A stretch of DNA of 64,000 bases from Abelmoschus esculentus (lineage: Eukaryota > Streptophyta > Magnoliopsida > Malvales > Malvaceae), in contig JAUCBN010000012.1 of NCBI GenBank assembly GCA_035048815.1, positions 1,312,001 to 1,376,000 of the forward strand, in the 5' to 3' direction. Each line of letters begins with the position of its first letter. The stretch's first letter is position 1. The notes beneath the pieces are model-generated. The model worked only from the letters and a program-made list of their open reading frames with translations, made no database searches and was not told where the DNA came from. This document shows positions 45,570 through 56,710 of the stretch, piece by piece. Made by a program: the position numbers and the translations under genes.

Positions 45570-48014
45570 CCCACAGTTTCCTTGAATTTTAATATATCTA
45601 CTGCAACAAACCAGTCTCTTTTATTTCAACACCCATGTGATTACCTCCCCTATATACCAAATTATTTACTGGGAAAATGAAAACTAGGAAATTATAATAA
45701 TAAAAATAAAAAATTCCAAACCCTCATGTGCAAGGCAGCAAGGGAAAGTTGGATTCTCTTGGTCTTTGTAACCATGAAGTCTTGAGCTTTTTCTCTCTTT
45801 TTTTATGTTTTAAGATCCCTATGTTTTCTGATACATGGTCGTATTTGATTTAGGGCAACCTGTTGTTAGTGACAACCGACACAAGTTTTCCCATGTGAGA
45901 AGCTCCGCAACGTGGGATACAGACATCTATACGTACACACACTTCTTTCCTTTAGCGACAAATTTTCCTTTGATTGTTGCTTTAGTTCACAAATTAATTC
46001 TTGGTCGTGTACTTTGAGCTATTTACTAGGCAAATATTTGTGTGGGGTAGTTATAATTTTTTATTTTTATTTTATTTTTTTTGTTTTTCTGACTAATCTG
46101 AATCAACCAACGTGGCACACTTAATTTTAGTGGATAAATCTTCCTATAAGAATTTTTACGTACACAATGTATCAAACATAAAACTTATTTAAGCGAAATT
46201 AAGTTGCTTACCACTTGGACCAATACATGTTGGTTAATCATAAAATTTTTGTTTTAACTTTAAGATTAAGTCAAAATTTTAAATTCATTTTAAAAAATGG
46301 TAGTTTTATTAAATAAAAAATACAATAAAATTAGAAGGATAATCCATAAAATTGAAATAAATTAATTATTTGAAGTACACAAATTAATCACTAATATGTA
46401 AATAAAATCATATAAGAAATAATTAAATCTAACTAAATAATTTAAAAAATAATAAATAAATAAATAAGCACCATGATTGTTGACATAATCAACACTAATA
46501 TAAATATATATAAGAATAATAGTATATTAACAAAATTAATTTTATCATAATTCAACTAGAGACTATATTTGGTGATAATCATTTGTCCAAAGACTGAATT
46601 TTTTCTTCAAAATATTATTTTATAATTTTAATTTTAACCTTATATAAAAAAAGAGAATAAAAAAATTTAAGGAAAAATTAATATTTTTAATAGGTATAAA
46701 ACTTATGATCTAAAAAATATAAGTAAATAAAAATGCATAGTTTAGCTAATTAGTTAAGTGTACTTGTACATAAATTTTTTATTTATAAATCATATAAACA
46801 ATTTCATGTCAAATTATTTTTTTATTTTTAACAATTTAAAAGTAATTATAAAATAATATGTATTCACAGATATTTTTAATTCTTCAATAATACATATACC
46901 TTACAGATATTATAATTAAATTTAAATTTTTAAGATAAATATTATTAATTTTTCTATTAAAATTCTGGATTTTAAAAGTACATTATTCTTTTCAAGTACA
47001 TCAACAATAAATTTATGTATAGCAAATATAATGATTCGGAATGTAAGTAAGATGATGATCCAAGTACATGCTATAAATTTAAAAATTTATTATAGAGAGA
47101 TATTATATATATTTAATTTTTTTAATTGACAAATATAAAAATATTTTTTAAAATTATATATTTTAATTTTTAAATTTTATTTAATACATAAAAATAACGA
47201 TTAACAGGAACCGAATATCTCTAAACTCTTTTAATTTTCCCCATGAATGGACCGCCTGGATATGTCAGGAAATTACATGCAAGACAAGCCTTTAATTATT
47301 GACATTAATGTACTGATGTAACTATGATTAGTATTATTGGGGTTCTGTAATTGATTTATATCAATATAATTTGAACTCAATAATTTATTAAAAAATTATA
47401 TTTTAATGGATGATATCTTTTATGCATTTTGTATTTTTTCATAATTTATATATTAAATCAAAATTGAATTATTAAACTTTTGATTAATTCAGTGGTTGGG
47501 TCGTTACAACCAAATGTTTGGTGTCGGCAATCAAAATTTGAATTATTATTTAATAGATTTGATTTTTTTATTTAAATTTAGATGTCACGTATTTAGAAAA
47601 TTCTAGTGAGATAAATTCGAGATTAATATATTAAATAAAAATATAAATTTAAAATTAATATTATATTAGATCTTTTGAATAAAATTAAATATTTAAATTA
47701 TGATGTTGTTAAACGAAAAAAATTAAATCAAGAAAGTTATTTTTATAATATTTTTTATAGTATTTGATTTGAATTAATTTATTAATTAATTAAAAATTAA
47801 TTTATTTTAATCTAATATTATCATTACTAAGTATCATAATGCAAAATAAAGAATCTTAGATTAAAGATAACTCCATATATATTGTGCATAAATAAATTAC
47901 TCCTATGATCTTTATTTCCTAATTGAGTAAGTCATAATGTTTAGCTTTTTGACCGTGCCATAAACACTTGTTTATTTAGCAGTAATTTTTTTATTTAATT
48001 ATTTATTAGATCCC
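45570..48014. other. AT-rich intergenic desert
   Basis: After the mannanase promoter region (to about 45780) the sequence is almost wholly A/T-rich with no supportable gene. A patch near 47490-47540 (CAGTGGTTGGGTCGTTACAACC) is mildly SINE-head-like but too decayed to call. Confidence 0.5.
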
Positions 48015-48023
48015 GTGACTGGG

Positions 48024-48222
48024 AAAAATTATATCATGGGTCAGTCCTATCACGTGTCCATGGGACCAACCAATGGTAACTACCCACTTCATCAATTTTT
48101 CTATGTCATATTTTTTTTCCAAGTGAATCTTCACTTGAAAAAATAAAAATAATGAGGTGGATAATTATCATTGGTTGGTCCATGGATGACGTGATGGGAC
48201 TGACCCATGATATAATTTCTCA
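48024..48222. mobile_element. 199-bp MITE with 9-bp target duplication (Mutator-like)
   Basis: The left end AAAAATTATATCATGGGTCA is the near complement of the right end TGACCCATGATATAATTTCT, and the pairing continues for about 60 bases (CCATGGGACCAACCAATG with CATTGGTTGGTCCATGG). The flanks GTGACTGGG (48015-48023) and GTGACCGGG (48223-48231) are a 9-bp duplication with one mismatch, the length typical of Mutator-like elements. Allowing for TIR alignment, the boundary may shift by a base. It has no coding capacity. Relatives lie at 29404-29605 and 10815-10863. Confidence 0.8.
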
Positions 48223-48231
48223 GTGACCGGG

Positions 48232-50518
48232 GAAATAATAATGCAGCTGAACAAGACGACAAAGGTTTGATTTATTAATTTATTAAGTTCTAGATCTTAT
48301 GTTTTTTTTAATATTAATGATATTTAGTTTATTAATCGATTTAAATTAAATATTATAAAAAATTATTATGAATATAATATTTTTATAAAATTAATAATAT
48401 TTAATTTATTAATCGATTCAGATTGAATATTATAAAATAATTATGATTAATTTTATGAAAGTAATTTATTAAGTTTGATGGTTCATCAGACCTCTTTTTA
48501 CTAAACCCTCGTTACTTTATCGTAAAAAATTGATGAATGAATCATCGATGAACACCCAACAATAAAAGAGATCATTAAATTTCGATTGACGATAAAAGAG
48601 TAAAAATTGTCGGTAAGGTACTCGACCCTTGAACGACGAGAGAGATGTGCTTTAAGGCTTTGATCGAAAGAAATTAAAACTTTGAGATTTTTATAAAATC
48701 CTAAAATTTTAAAAAATAAAAATATAAAAAATATCATGTGTTATATTCTATTTAGATGATGATTTTTTTTAAAAGATAATAAAGTTTTTATATGAATTGT
48801 TATAAAAAATTAAATAAATTACAAAATAAAATTTTAAATACTTATTTAACACAAAATATAAATATATAATTCAAATTTGTAGAAAAATATAATTTAAATA
48901 CTTATTTAATAGTTTAATCTTGATTTTAAAGAAATCAAAATTCTCAGTCAAAGATAACAAGAGGATGCATCCCATCATCATCATTCTAACTCCTTAAACC
49001 TCATTTCCACTCAAAACATGATGGACCAGAAAACCAAACATTGGTTTGAACAAGTAAGTTTAGAAACAGACAGAAAACCCATCATAATCACTTTTTAAAA
49101 TCAATTTTAGCGTTAAAAAATGAAGTGTTTTGAATTAATTTTGCTTAAAAAATAATTCCAAGTTACTAGAAACAGCCTAAAAACAAGCCCTAAGAATAAT
49201 ACTGGGTTTCTTCTTATTAACCCAAAACAAATTAATTTCGTTTTTGAGACACAGACATATTAAGCCCATTCCTAATGTCTGTTTTAGTTGTCAAAGAGGT
49301 GATATTAGTACTTTTTAATCTTTCATGCATGTGTTGCTATACACGTTCGAGATTCATAGTTCTTTTCTAATAATATAATTTTTAAAGTTTGAATTCGAAT
49401 TTTTGAATCAGAAAATATAATATATTTTTATCACTATATTCAATACTAATGGTGTGTGTTTTCATATTCGGATTGGATACTCGGTTGCAGGACAAGTTAC
49501 GTTCGGAAAACTCGTATCCCATGGACATGTATTGAGATGTTGGTAAGAAATGATTTTGGTAGACGTATGCTCATTTCAAATGCAATGTATACGGCAGATG
49601 GTCCACAACAGACCACTTGAATCCAAGGAGGATGTCGAGCATACAATGCTAACCGTGGCAACATTATGACCATGTTACCGGAAAAAGCTGATGACTTTCA
49701 TTTGAAAGGCAATCTATTGCGCAGCGATTCACATGGATAGCTCCTAAGACTAAGGCTCCGTTAAGCAACAAGCCGTAAATGCACATCGAGGGCCAAACGT
49801 CCGATGAAGACCATATTGTGTTCTAAATATAAAAGTTACAAGGAGACTGTCGATGCAGATGGATTTTGGTTTGCCTGTGTTCTCCTCTTGAATCTTGTCA
49901 TGCTCGCGGCGTCTTTGTTCCGCCATGTTGCTCTGCTAATCACAGAGTTTTGTAGCTGATCACTAAAAACTTCATGTATATACAGTAACTTTAAATTGTT
50001 CTATTGAAGGCAAATTTGAACAAGAACCAGAGATTTTGATTCCGAACACAATCATGCTTAACTTTGTCTATGCTTTTTCGGTTCTACAAAGGATTGTACC
50101 CTATACGTATTGTCGGACTAATTCAGTTTCTGTCAAAAATGGTGGCCGTAGGGGTGAATTTTCTGTCACGCAAAGCACAGAACCGCTGAGCACTTGATAA
50201 ATGGCAATGCTTGCTGCTGCATTTGAAGCCAAGGGGGAGAAAACGCTTGTTTCCACACCCTGTCCCTGACATGGCTTTTAAGTAAAGCAATGGGAAAATG
50301 CAAGGGACCCTGGCGACCGGTTCAAAATCCCCAGAATCATGCCAAAAACACAGTACTAATATTACCAAAAACTGAATTAGAACAGCTCGTAATTCCTTTT
50401 ATACAGAGAAACGGGTAAACTGTTACATAGCTCTTTGTCTTTGCTTTTGGCAAGGCCTAAGCTAAGTCAATTTGACAAGGACCAATACCTGATCTCCAGC
50501 TAAATTAAGGCCTCAAAT
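48232..50518. other. Intergenic region with no recognised gene
   Basis: 48232-49490 is A/T-rich. From 49490 to 50400 base composition becomes gene-like and several short frames occur on both strands, for example a minus-strand start MAEQRRREHDKIQEE at 49926 and an 81-codon frame at 50123-50368, but none continues or matches a family I know. It could hold 3' UTR, an unannotated non-coding RNA or a decayed gene. Confidence 0.35.
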
Positions 50519-50577
50519 TTACTCACCGGAGCTCTTCCTGACGAGTGCAAAGTAGCCCAAAACGGCACAAACGGCGG

Positions 50578-51072
50578 CTACGAGGTTCCCTTCAACAAAA
50601 TCTTGAACACGAAGCCAGCGATTTCTCTCGTGATTTTCCTTCCTTCAAGAACTAGTGTCCTCTTCGGTTTCCCAAAGAAAGCGAGTAAAACCACAATCGT
50701 TATCCAGGTGACCAAAGTGGGCGGCACCGCCACAGCCAGCGCAGAAACCATGGAAAGAATCCCAAAAACCGCGCCGAGAAGGACGGATGCATAGAGGGCA
50801 GGCCAGCCGGAAGAAGGGGATGACGGTCGGACTTGGTGTTTGTACCAAGAGAGTATCGATTTCAGGGAATTCCATGAAGAAGATAAAAGGATGGAATAAA
50901 CCAGTACAAACAGAAACACCCGTGTTCTCCTTTTGCTCATAATCGTTAGAAACAACATGTATGATGACAATGACGGAGGAGGAAGATGAAGTGGTGGTGG
51001 TGAGGAAGAGGAGGGAGAAGTAGACGGCGGCGCTTCTTGTCCCTGCTCCTGTTCCATCCCTTTGTCCTTCAA
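50578..51072 (-). CDS. Small plant multi-pass membrane protein with apparent C-terminal frameshift
   Basis: A 164-residue frame. A Pro/Ser/Gln-rich N-terminus (about 1-37) precedes three or so hydrophobic segments: VFLFVLVYSILLSS, WPALYASVLLGAVFGILSMV and LAVAVPPTLVTWITIVVLLA. A basic loop KPKRTLVLEGRKITREI follows. The frame ends abruptly at KILLKGTS, yet the -1 frame continues at once as VEGNLVAAVCAVLGYFALV and RKSSGE, then stops at 50519. That tail looks like the missing last helix, so a small indel in the GAAG-rich stretch near 50588-50596 probably shifted the frame. The start is the first Met (51072) or Met6 (51057). I recognise the general plant transmembrane-protein type but no function. 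Confidence 0.7.
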   Translation of the reverse strand: MKDKGMEQEQGQEAPPSTSPSSSSPPPLHLPPPSLSSYMLFLTIMSKRRTRVFLFVLVYSILLSSSWNSLKSILSWYKHQVRPSSPSSGWPALYASVLLGAVFGILSMVSALAVAVPPTLVTWITIVVLLAFFGKPKRTLVLEGRKITREIAGFVFKILLKGTS

Positions 51073-51414
51073 TTCAAAGCGCCTTTGATTCTCCCTATGT
51101 CCTCTGGATTGAAGTTATTTTTAGGCTTCGGGATTGTTTTCTCCGAGAATTTTAGCAGTTTCATATGTCCGAGATTCTGATATGAAGATGATGAAAAAGT
51201 GGATACTCTCAGATTTGAGCGAGCAAGTTAACGTGAAATACCAAGCGCAGTTAGTATCTATGGGTATAACTTTAGCACCATGGCACTATTTCATTGGACT
51301 GTGATATATACGCGCTTACGAAATGGTGTCAGAGTTTTAGAATTTTTTGAACAAACCTATGGGTAGTTCTAGAGAGAGCCCACTAAAAAAAGCCTAAAAA
51401 GAGTCTTAACCGGT

Positions 51415-52730
51415 TTACCTGGTCACATTATATACATAATTTCTTATAAAATCTGTAAAAAAAACGGTACATACATAAATTAGCACAAAAATAGTAAGGA
51501 TTTGTGTTTGTACACAATTTCCTACAAGAATACACAATATAGCACGAAAACGGTAAGGATTTGTGTTTGTACACAATTCCTTACAAAGTATACACAACGG
51601 CTTACGAAAACCGTAAGAAAAAAGGTATGTACACAAATTCTTACCACTTCAAAACCATGAGCTCATGGAGGCTTCCAAGGGTAAGGATTTGTGTACATAC
51701 ATAATTTCCTACAAGAATACACAATATAGCACGAAAACGGTAAGGATTTGTGTTTGTACACAAATCCTTACAAAGTATACACAACGACTTACGAAAACCG
51801 TAAGAAAAAAGGTATGTACACAAATTCTTACCACTTCAAAACCATGAGCTCAAGGAGGCTTCCAAGGGTAAGGATTTGTGTACATACACAATTTCCTACA
51901 AGAATACACAATATAGCACGAAAACGGTAAGGATTTGTGTTTGTACACGAAAACGGTAAGGATTTGTGTTTGTACACAAATCCTTACAAAGTATACACAA
52001 CGGCTTACGAAAACCGTAAGAAAAAAGGTATGTACACAAATCTTACCACTTCAAAACCATGAGCTCAAGGAGGCTTCCAAGGGTAAAGATTTGTGTATAT
52101 ACCCAATTTCTTACAAGAATACACAATATGGCACGAAAACGGTAAAGATTTGTGTTTGTACATAAATCCTTACAAAGTATACACAACGGCTTACGAAAAC
52201 CGTAAGAAAAAAGGTATGTACACAAATTCTTACCACTTCAAAACCATGAGCTCAAGGAGGCTTCCAAGGGTAAGGATTTGTGTACATACATAATTTCCTA
52301 CAAGAATACACAATATGGCACGGAAACGGTAAGGATTTGTGTTTGTACATAAATCCTTACAAAGTATACACAACGGCTTACGAAAACCGTAAGAAGAAAG
52401 GTATGTACACAAATCCTTACGACTTCAAAATCATGAGCTAAAGGAAGCATCCAAGGGTAAGGATTTGTGTACATACACAATTTTCTACAAGAATACACAA
52501 TATGACACCAAAATGATAAGGATTTATGTTTGTACACAATTCCTTACAAAGTATACACAACGGCTTACGAAAATCGTAGTAAATTGTGTATGTACACAAA
52601 TCCTTACCTTTAGATGTCTCCTTTAGCTCATGGTGAGAAGTTGTAAGGAATTGTGTACATACTTTTTTTCTTACGGTTTTTGTAAGCCATTGTGTATACT
52701 TTGTAAGGATTTGTATACAATATTTATTTG
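51415..52730 (+). repeat. 187-bp tandem repeat array with terminal inverted copy
   Basis: A marker in the unit (ACCATGAGCTCA or variants) recurs at 51654, 51841, 52056, 52243 and 52430, giving a 187-bp period with one 215-bp unit. The longer unit carries an extra copy of a GAAAACGGTAAGGATTTGTG piece. Each unit contains two hairpins: TAAGGATTTGTG against CACAAATCCTTA, and CTTACG-AAAAC-CGTAAG. From about 52600 the last partial copy is inverted. Open frames here (for example 51665-52293) are repeat artefacts. Confidence 0.9.
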
Positions 52731-53365
52731 TATATTTTTTATTCAAATATTTTTATTTGAATATTTATTATATGAATATTTTTATTCAAATTTTTATAGT
52801 CAAATATATTTTATTCGAATATTTTTATTCAAAAATTTTTATTCGAATATTTATTATACGAATATTTTTATTTGTATATTTTTTATTCGAATATTTTTAT
52901 TCGAGTATTTTTATTCGAATATTTTTATTACAATATTTATTATATGAATATTTTTATTCGAATATTTATTGTACGAATATTTTTATTCGAATAGTTTTAT
53001 TCGTATATTTTTATTCAAATATTTTTATTCGAATATTTATTATACGAATATTTTTATTTGTATATTTTTTATTTGAATACTTTTATTCGATTATTTTTAT
53101 TCAATGAATATTTTTATTCGAATATTTATTATACGGATATTTTTATTCGAATATTTATTATACGAATATTTTTATTCGAATATTTATTATAAAAATACTT
53201 TTGTTTGAATATTTATTATACGAATATTTTTATTCGTATATTTTTTATTCGAATATTTTTTATTCAAATATTTTTATTCAAATATTTATTATATGAATAT
53301 TTTTATTCAAATATCTTTTTATACGAATATTTTTATTCGTATATTTTTTATTCGAATATATAAAA
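52731..53365. repeat. AT-rich minisatellite, TTTTTATTCGAATAT-type
   Basis: About 635 bp built from degenerate 12- to 15-bp units of TATTCGAATATTTTT and TTTATTATACGAATAT. The TTCGAA core makes each unit nearly palindromic. Long chance frames rich in Phe/Ile/Tyr arise from it and are not genes. Confidence 0.9.
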
Positions 53366-53496
53366 ATATATTAGATAACTATTATTTATAAAAAAAAAAA
53401 CTTAAATTGGAACCGGCTAACAATCGGTTCTCCGTTACCCTCCATTTGATGGCTTTTTTTAGGATTTTTGTAGCCGGCTCTTTGTAGCCTCACCCT

Positions 53497-53817
53497 ATGT
53501 AACCTGGAAGAGACAAATAGGTACACTTTACAAATGTAAGAAAACATATTTTTGGATAAATATACATTTTGGTACCTAGACTTTATTTCATCGCTCAATT
53601 TGGTATATATATTTGTTTAATTAAGTAATTAGAGTTCATATTTCAAATAAATCATTTATATAAGTACTAACTTAAATTAGAAAAGTTGAGTTCCATTATT
53701 AATTTTAAGAATTCAAGTTTATGTGTCTAATTGGACTGTGAAAAACTTTAAGATATGAAATTTAACCTTAAAATTAAGTTTAAGTACGTACATTGGATTA
53801 GAAAGAAAAAAAAAACG
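53497..53817. other. AT-rich spacer
   Basis: Plain A/T-rich sequence between the composite element and SINE-like copy B. Nothing recognisable. Confidence 0.4.
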
Positions 53818-53953
53818 GTTGTTGTTCTTAAAGGTCATGGGTTCGAGCACCAATAATAACAATATTGTGATTGAATGATCAAAGTTCAATAATTGAGAGT
53901 ATACTCTAGAACATATATTATTGTAACCACTATATCTGAATCAAAAAAAAAAT
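53818..53953 (+). mobile_element. SINE-like repeat, copy B, with poly-A tail
   Basis: It begins GTTGTTGTTCTTAAAGGTCA, then the pol III B box GGGTTCGAGC, a body homologous to minus-strand 12838-12995 (TGTGATTGAATGATCAA, CAATAATTGA, GAACATATATTATTGTAACC), and ends in an A10 run at 53943-53952. The 5' head with the A box is missing. The tail and B box suggest a truncated SINE. Confidence 0.65.
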
Positions 53954-56400
53954 CTTACATTAAAAAATTCTTATTACCGTCTAATCTTTTAAGATATCTT
54001 ATATTTGCCTTTAAATTTTAAAATTTTATGAGTTAGTCCTTAAATTTTTTAAAATTTATGAGTTGTGTCCATCCTAAAATTTTAAAATTTCATGTGTCCA
54101 CCCTCAAATATTTTTCTGGATTTGCTACTATATATCAATATAAAAAAAGTCGATAAGAGTAAATTTTTTTAATCATTTTGAGTATTTAAATTTATATATG
54201 AGTCAAATATATTTATTAAAACATTTTTTATTTGATATATCAAAATATATATTCAACATAGTTGTTCCTAATTTAGAGGTCTAATGCTCTCCTCAAAGAA
54301 TGAAGTATCTAAGGATTGTGTATGGATGTAATTATTATAAATAATTACCAAGCTTGAAGAAAATAATATAACACTGATCATTCCTATTGACCATGACTTA
54401 AAAGATGTTTTTTTCATATCATACGTGAACACTAAGTTTAGTCATTGTTGATTGGTTCAAACATTATTAACCAGGAATAATTACTACTATTTTATCCTAA
54501 TCTTATTCCTTGTTTTAATTGTATAGATTTAGGTATCATGATATTTTAAAATCAACGATGTTGTCCAAGTCAAACATGAACCTAACACTAATTACAATTT
54601 AAGTGACGATATAATTGATATTTGTGTTGTACGTATAAAATCATTCACATATAATGATTTATTGTTTTTAAACTTTATTTTTGAAAAAGTGATTTTTAAA
54701 TTTTATTTTATTATTTTTATCTGTACCATAAAGGCACACTAAGCTCTTTAGCTTACTTCCCACTAGTTTCTTCTTATAGATATTTGGACTTTAGGTGTTA
54801 CGGTATTTAGAGCATTTCAGATTTTTTTAATTATTTTATTGATCAATACAAAATTATTTTTAGATATTCAAGTTATTATTCATTATATTGGAACTTTGAT
54901 ATATTTATATTTTTTAGATTATTTAAGCACTCTTTAATATGATTTTATTTTCGAAATTTTTATGTAAATACTTAAATTTTTTATTATAATATTTAAGTAT
55001 TATATTTATTATAAGATATTTATTAAATTATTATATTTTATTTTAAACTAAAATATAATTTTTAAAAATAATTTTCTTGAGGATAAAGTTTTCAGATATT
55101 ACTTTTTAGATTGACCTATTTTTTTAGGTTGGATTTAGGGGTTACAAATATATAAAGTACGAAGAAATAATGTCACATAAGAAAAAAATGAAGATATATA
55201 TAAATATATTATATAATTAGAGAAAATCATTTAAATTGGAATAAAATCATACTATAATATCATAAATAATTATAATTAAATTTTTATAGAAGCTCAAAAA
55301 CTCAATTCGACTCGAATTTATTAAACTCGACTTAAATAAAAAAATTAAATAAAATTTATATGATAAAATATAACTCGTTAACTCGAAAAATTCAAAAACT
55401 TGATTCTGTAATTGATATTAAAGCTAAATGATTTACTTCATTTGTATAACACACATGTTCATGAAGCAAGGTGACTGAAATTGTGGACAAGAACGAAATT
55501 AAAATCGAATATTAAATAAGATAAAAAATTATTAAAATTTAAAATTTAAAATAATAAATTTTTTATTTAATTAATATTTAAATTAAAATTATATAAAATA
55601 TTATTATATATATTTTTTATTATATAGGTCTTTCTCCCTGGGTGTGGAAACTAGTCCAGGTCACATTATGTGGTTCTTCGAGGCTTGATTAGTCATAATT
55701 CTTTGAGCGTAACATGTTGAAACTGTGAGTAACATAATTAAAAACTATGATTTTTTCCACTATTCAACCAATCAAAAACCAACAATCAACGTATTCAATT
55801 ATTGAGTAGAAATTTCTTTTTTGATTTATTGAAATTTAAAAATGATGCATAAAATATATTAAAGATTATTTAATTATAAATTTAAGAATAATTTTTTAAA
55901 AATAATAATTTAATTATAAATTTAATTTAACACTATTTTAACTCAACTCGTCTGACGCACAACAGATAAATCATCGGTAAAATAGTTGAAAATTCCCAGC
56001 ATTTTGCTCCTACCCGTAAACCCCTGGTCTCCGGCCCGCAACCAGTTATGGAAGAATGTCGCAGTCAAAAATCAAAATCATAAGGCGTTCAGTGCAAACA
56101 AACCAGCTTTCTCCAGAAATGTTCCAAGTCTGTCTTTATCCTTTTAAATAAATCAAGAAAACCCAATAGGAAACAAATGGAAAATTCAAATCTTTGAAAG
56201 ATACAGATAAAAGACAGAATGGTTTCTGTTGACTTAGCCAGAGCAGGCAAGAGACGTCTTTGTTATATACTATTATATACAGTATTAAATCATCATTATT
56301 ATATAATATAAATAAATGGTTATGCGTTCATAAAAAATCAAAGACCGCCATAGTTTCCTTGGCGGTTAATTAAAGCTTCCTCTTTTGTTTCTCAATCTCT
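53954..56400. other. AT-rich intergenic region
   Basis: No gene recognised. The last few hundred bases, from about 56340, are the promoter and leader of the kinase gene; a 5'-UTR intron is possible between 56415 and 56700. Confidence 0.5.
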
Positions 56401-56710
56401 GTACTCCTTTCCAGGTACTATGTCGTTCCTAACTGTTGTAATCTTTTGAAATATTTCTGGGTTTTAATTGTTCCATGGATTGGAGTTGTTTTTCATCAGA
56501 TTCTGAGGTCCAATATTCGTGCTACCTGTAGCATGCTGTAAAGGGTTTCTTTTTAGTTGTTCAAGAGAGTTTATGATAAAGCTTGGATTTTGGATATAAA
56601 GGATTTTTGAATTCTCTGGCAGTATTAGTTTAAACGGTGTATTACGGTTGTTGAAGGAGGTTATTTGTTGGTTGTGATTGTAATTGTAATTGTATATATA
56701 ATATAGAAAC

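Larger units (their letters stand above)
51361..53496. mobile_element. Composite element: imperfect TIRs enclosing a tandem array and AT minisatellite
   Basis: The left 45 bases (from GGGTAGTTCTAGAGAGAGCC) and the reverse-complemented right 45 (from GGGTGAGGCTACAAAGAGCC) align at roughly 75 percent, including CTAA..AAAAGCCTAAAAA. Between them lie the 187-bp array (51415-52730) and the AT-rich minisatellite (52731-53365). TAT directly flanks both ends, a possible 3-bp target duplication. There is no transposase. It is a candidate non-autonomous DNA transposon whose interior has expanded by tandem duplication; its superfamily is undecided. Confidence 0.6.

Noticed and set aside
49490..49960. 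A GC-richer block with a minus-strand start MAEQRRREHDKIQEE
   Set aside because: The frame soon meets stops and no family or splice-consistent continuation could be found.
51665..52293. Several overlapping 60-76 codon frames encoding CLYTNPYKVYTT-type peptides
   Set aside because: They repeat with the 187-bp DNA period on both strands, so they are by-products of the tandem array.
52630..53107. Frames of 105-116 codons rich in Phe, Ile and Tyr that look like membrane proteins
   Set aside because: They come from the degenerate TTTTTATTCGAATAT minisatellite and exist in several frames.
51361..53496. CRISPR-like array
   Set aside because: The repeats are 187 bp and head-to-tail without unique spacers, in a plant nuclear sequence.
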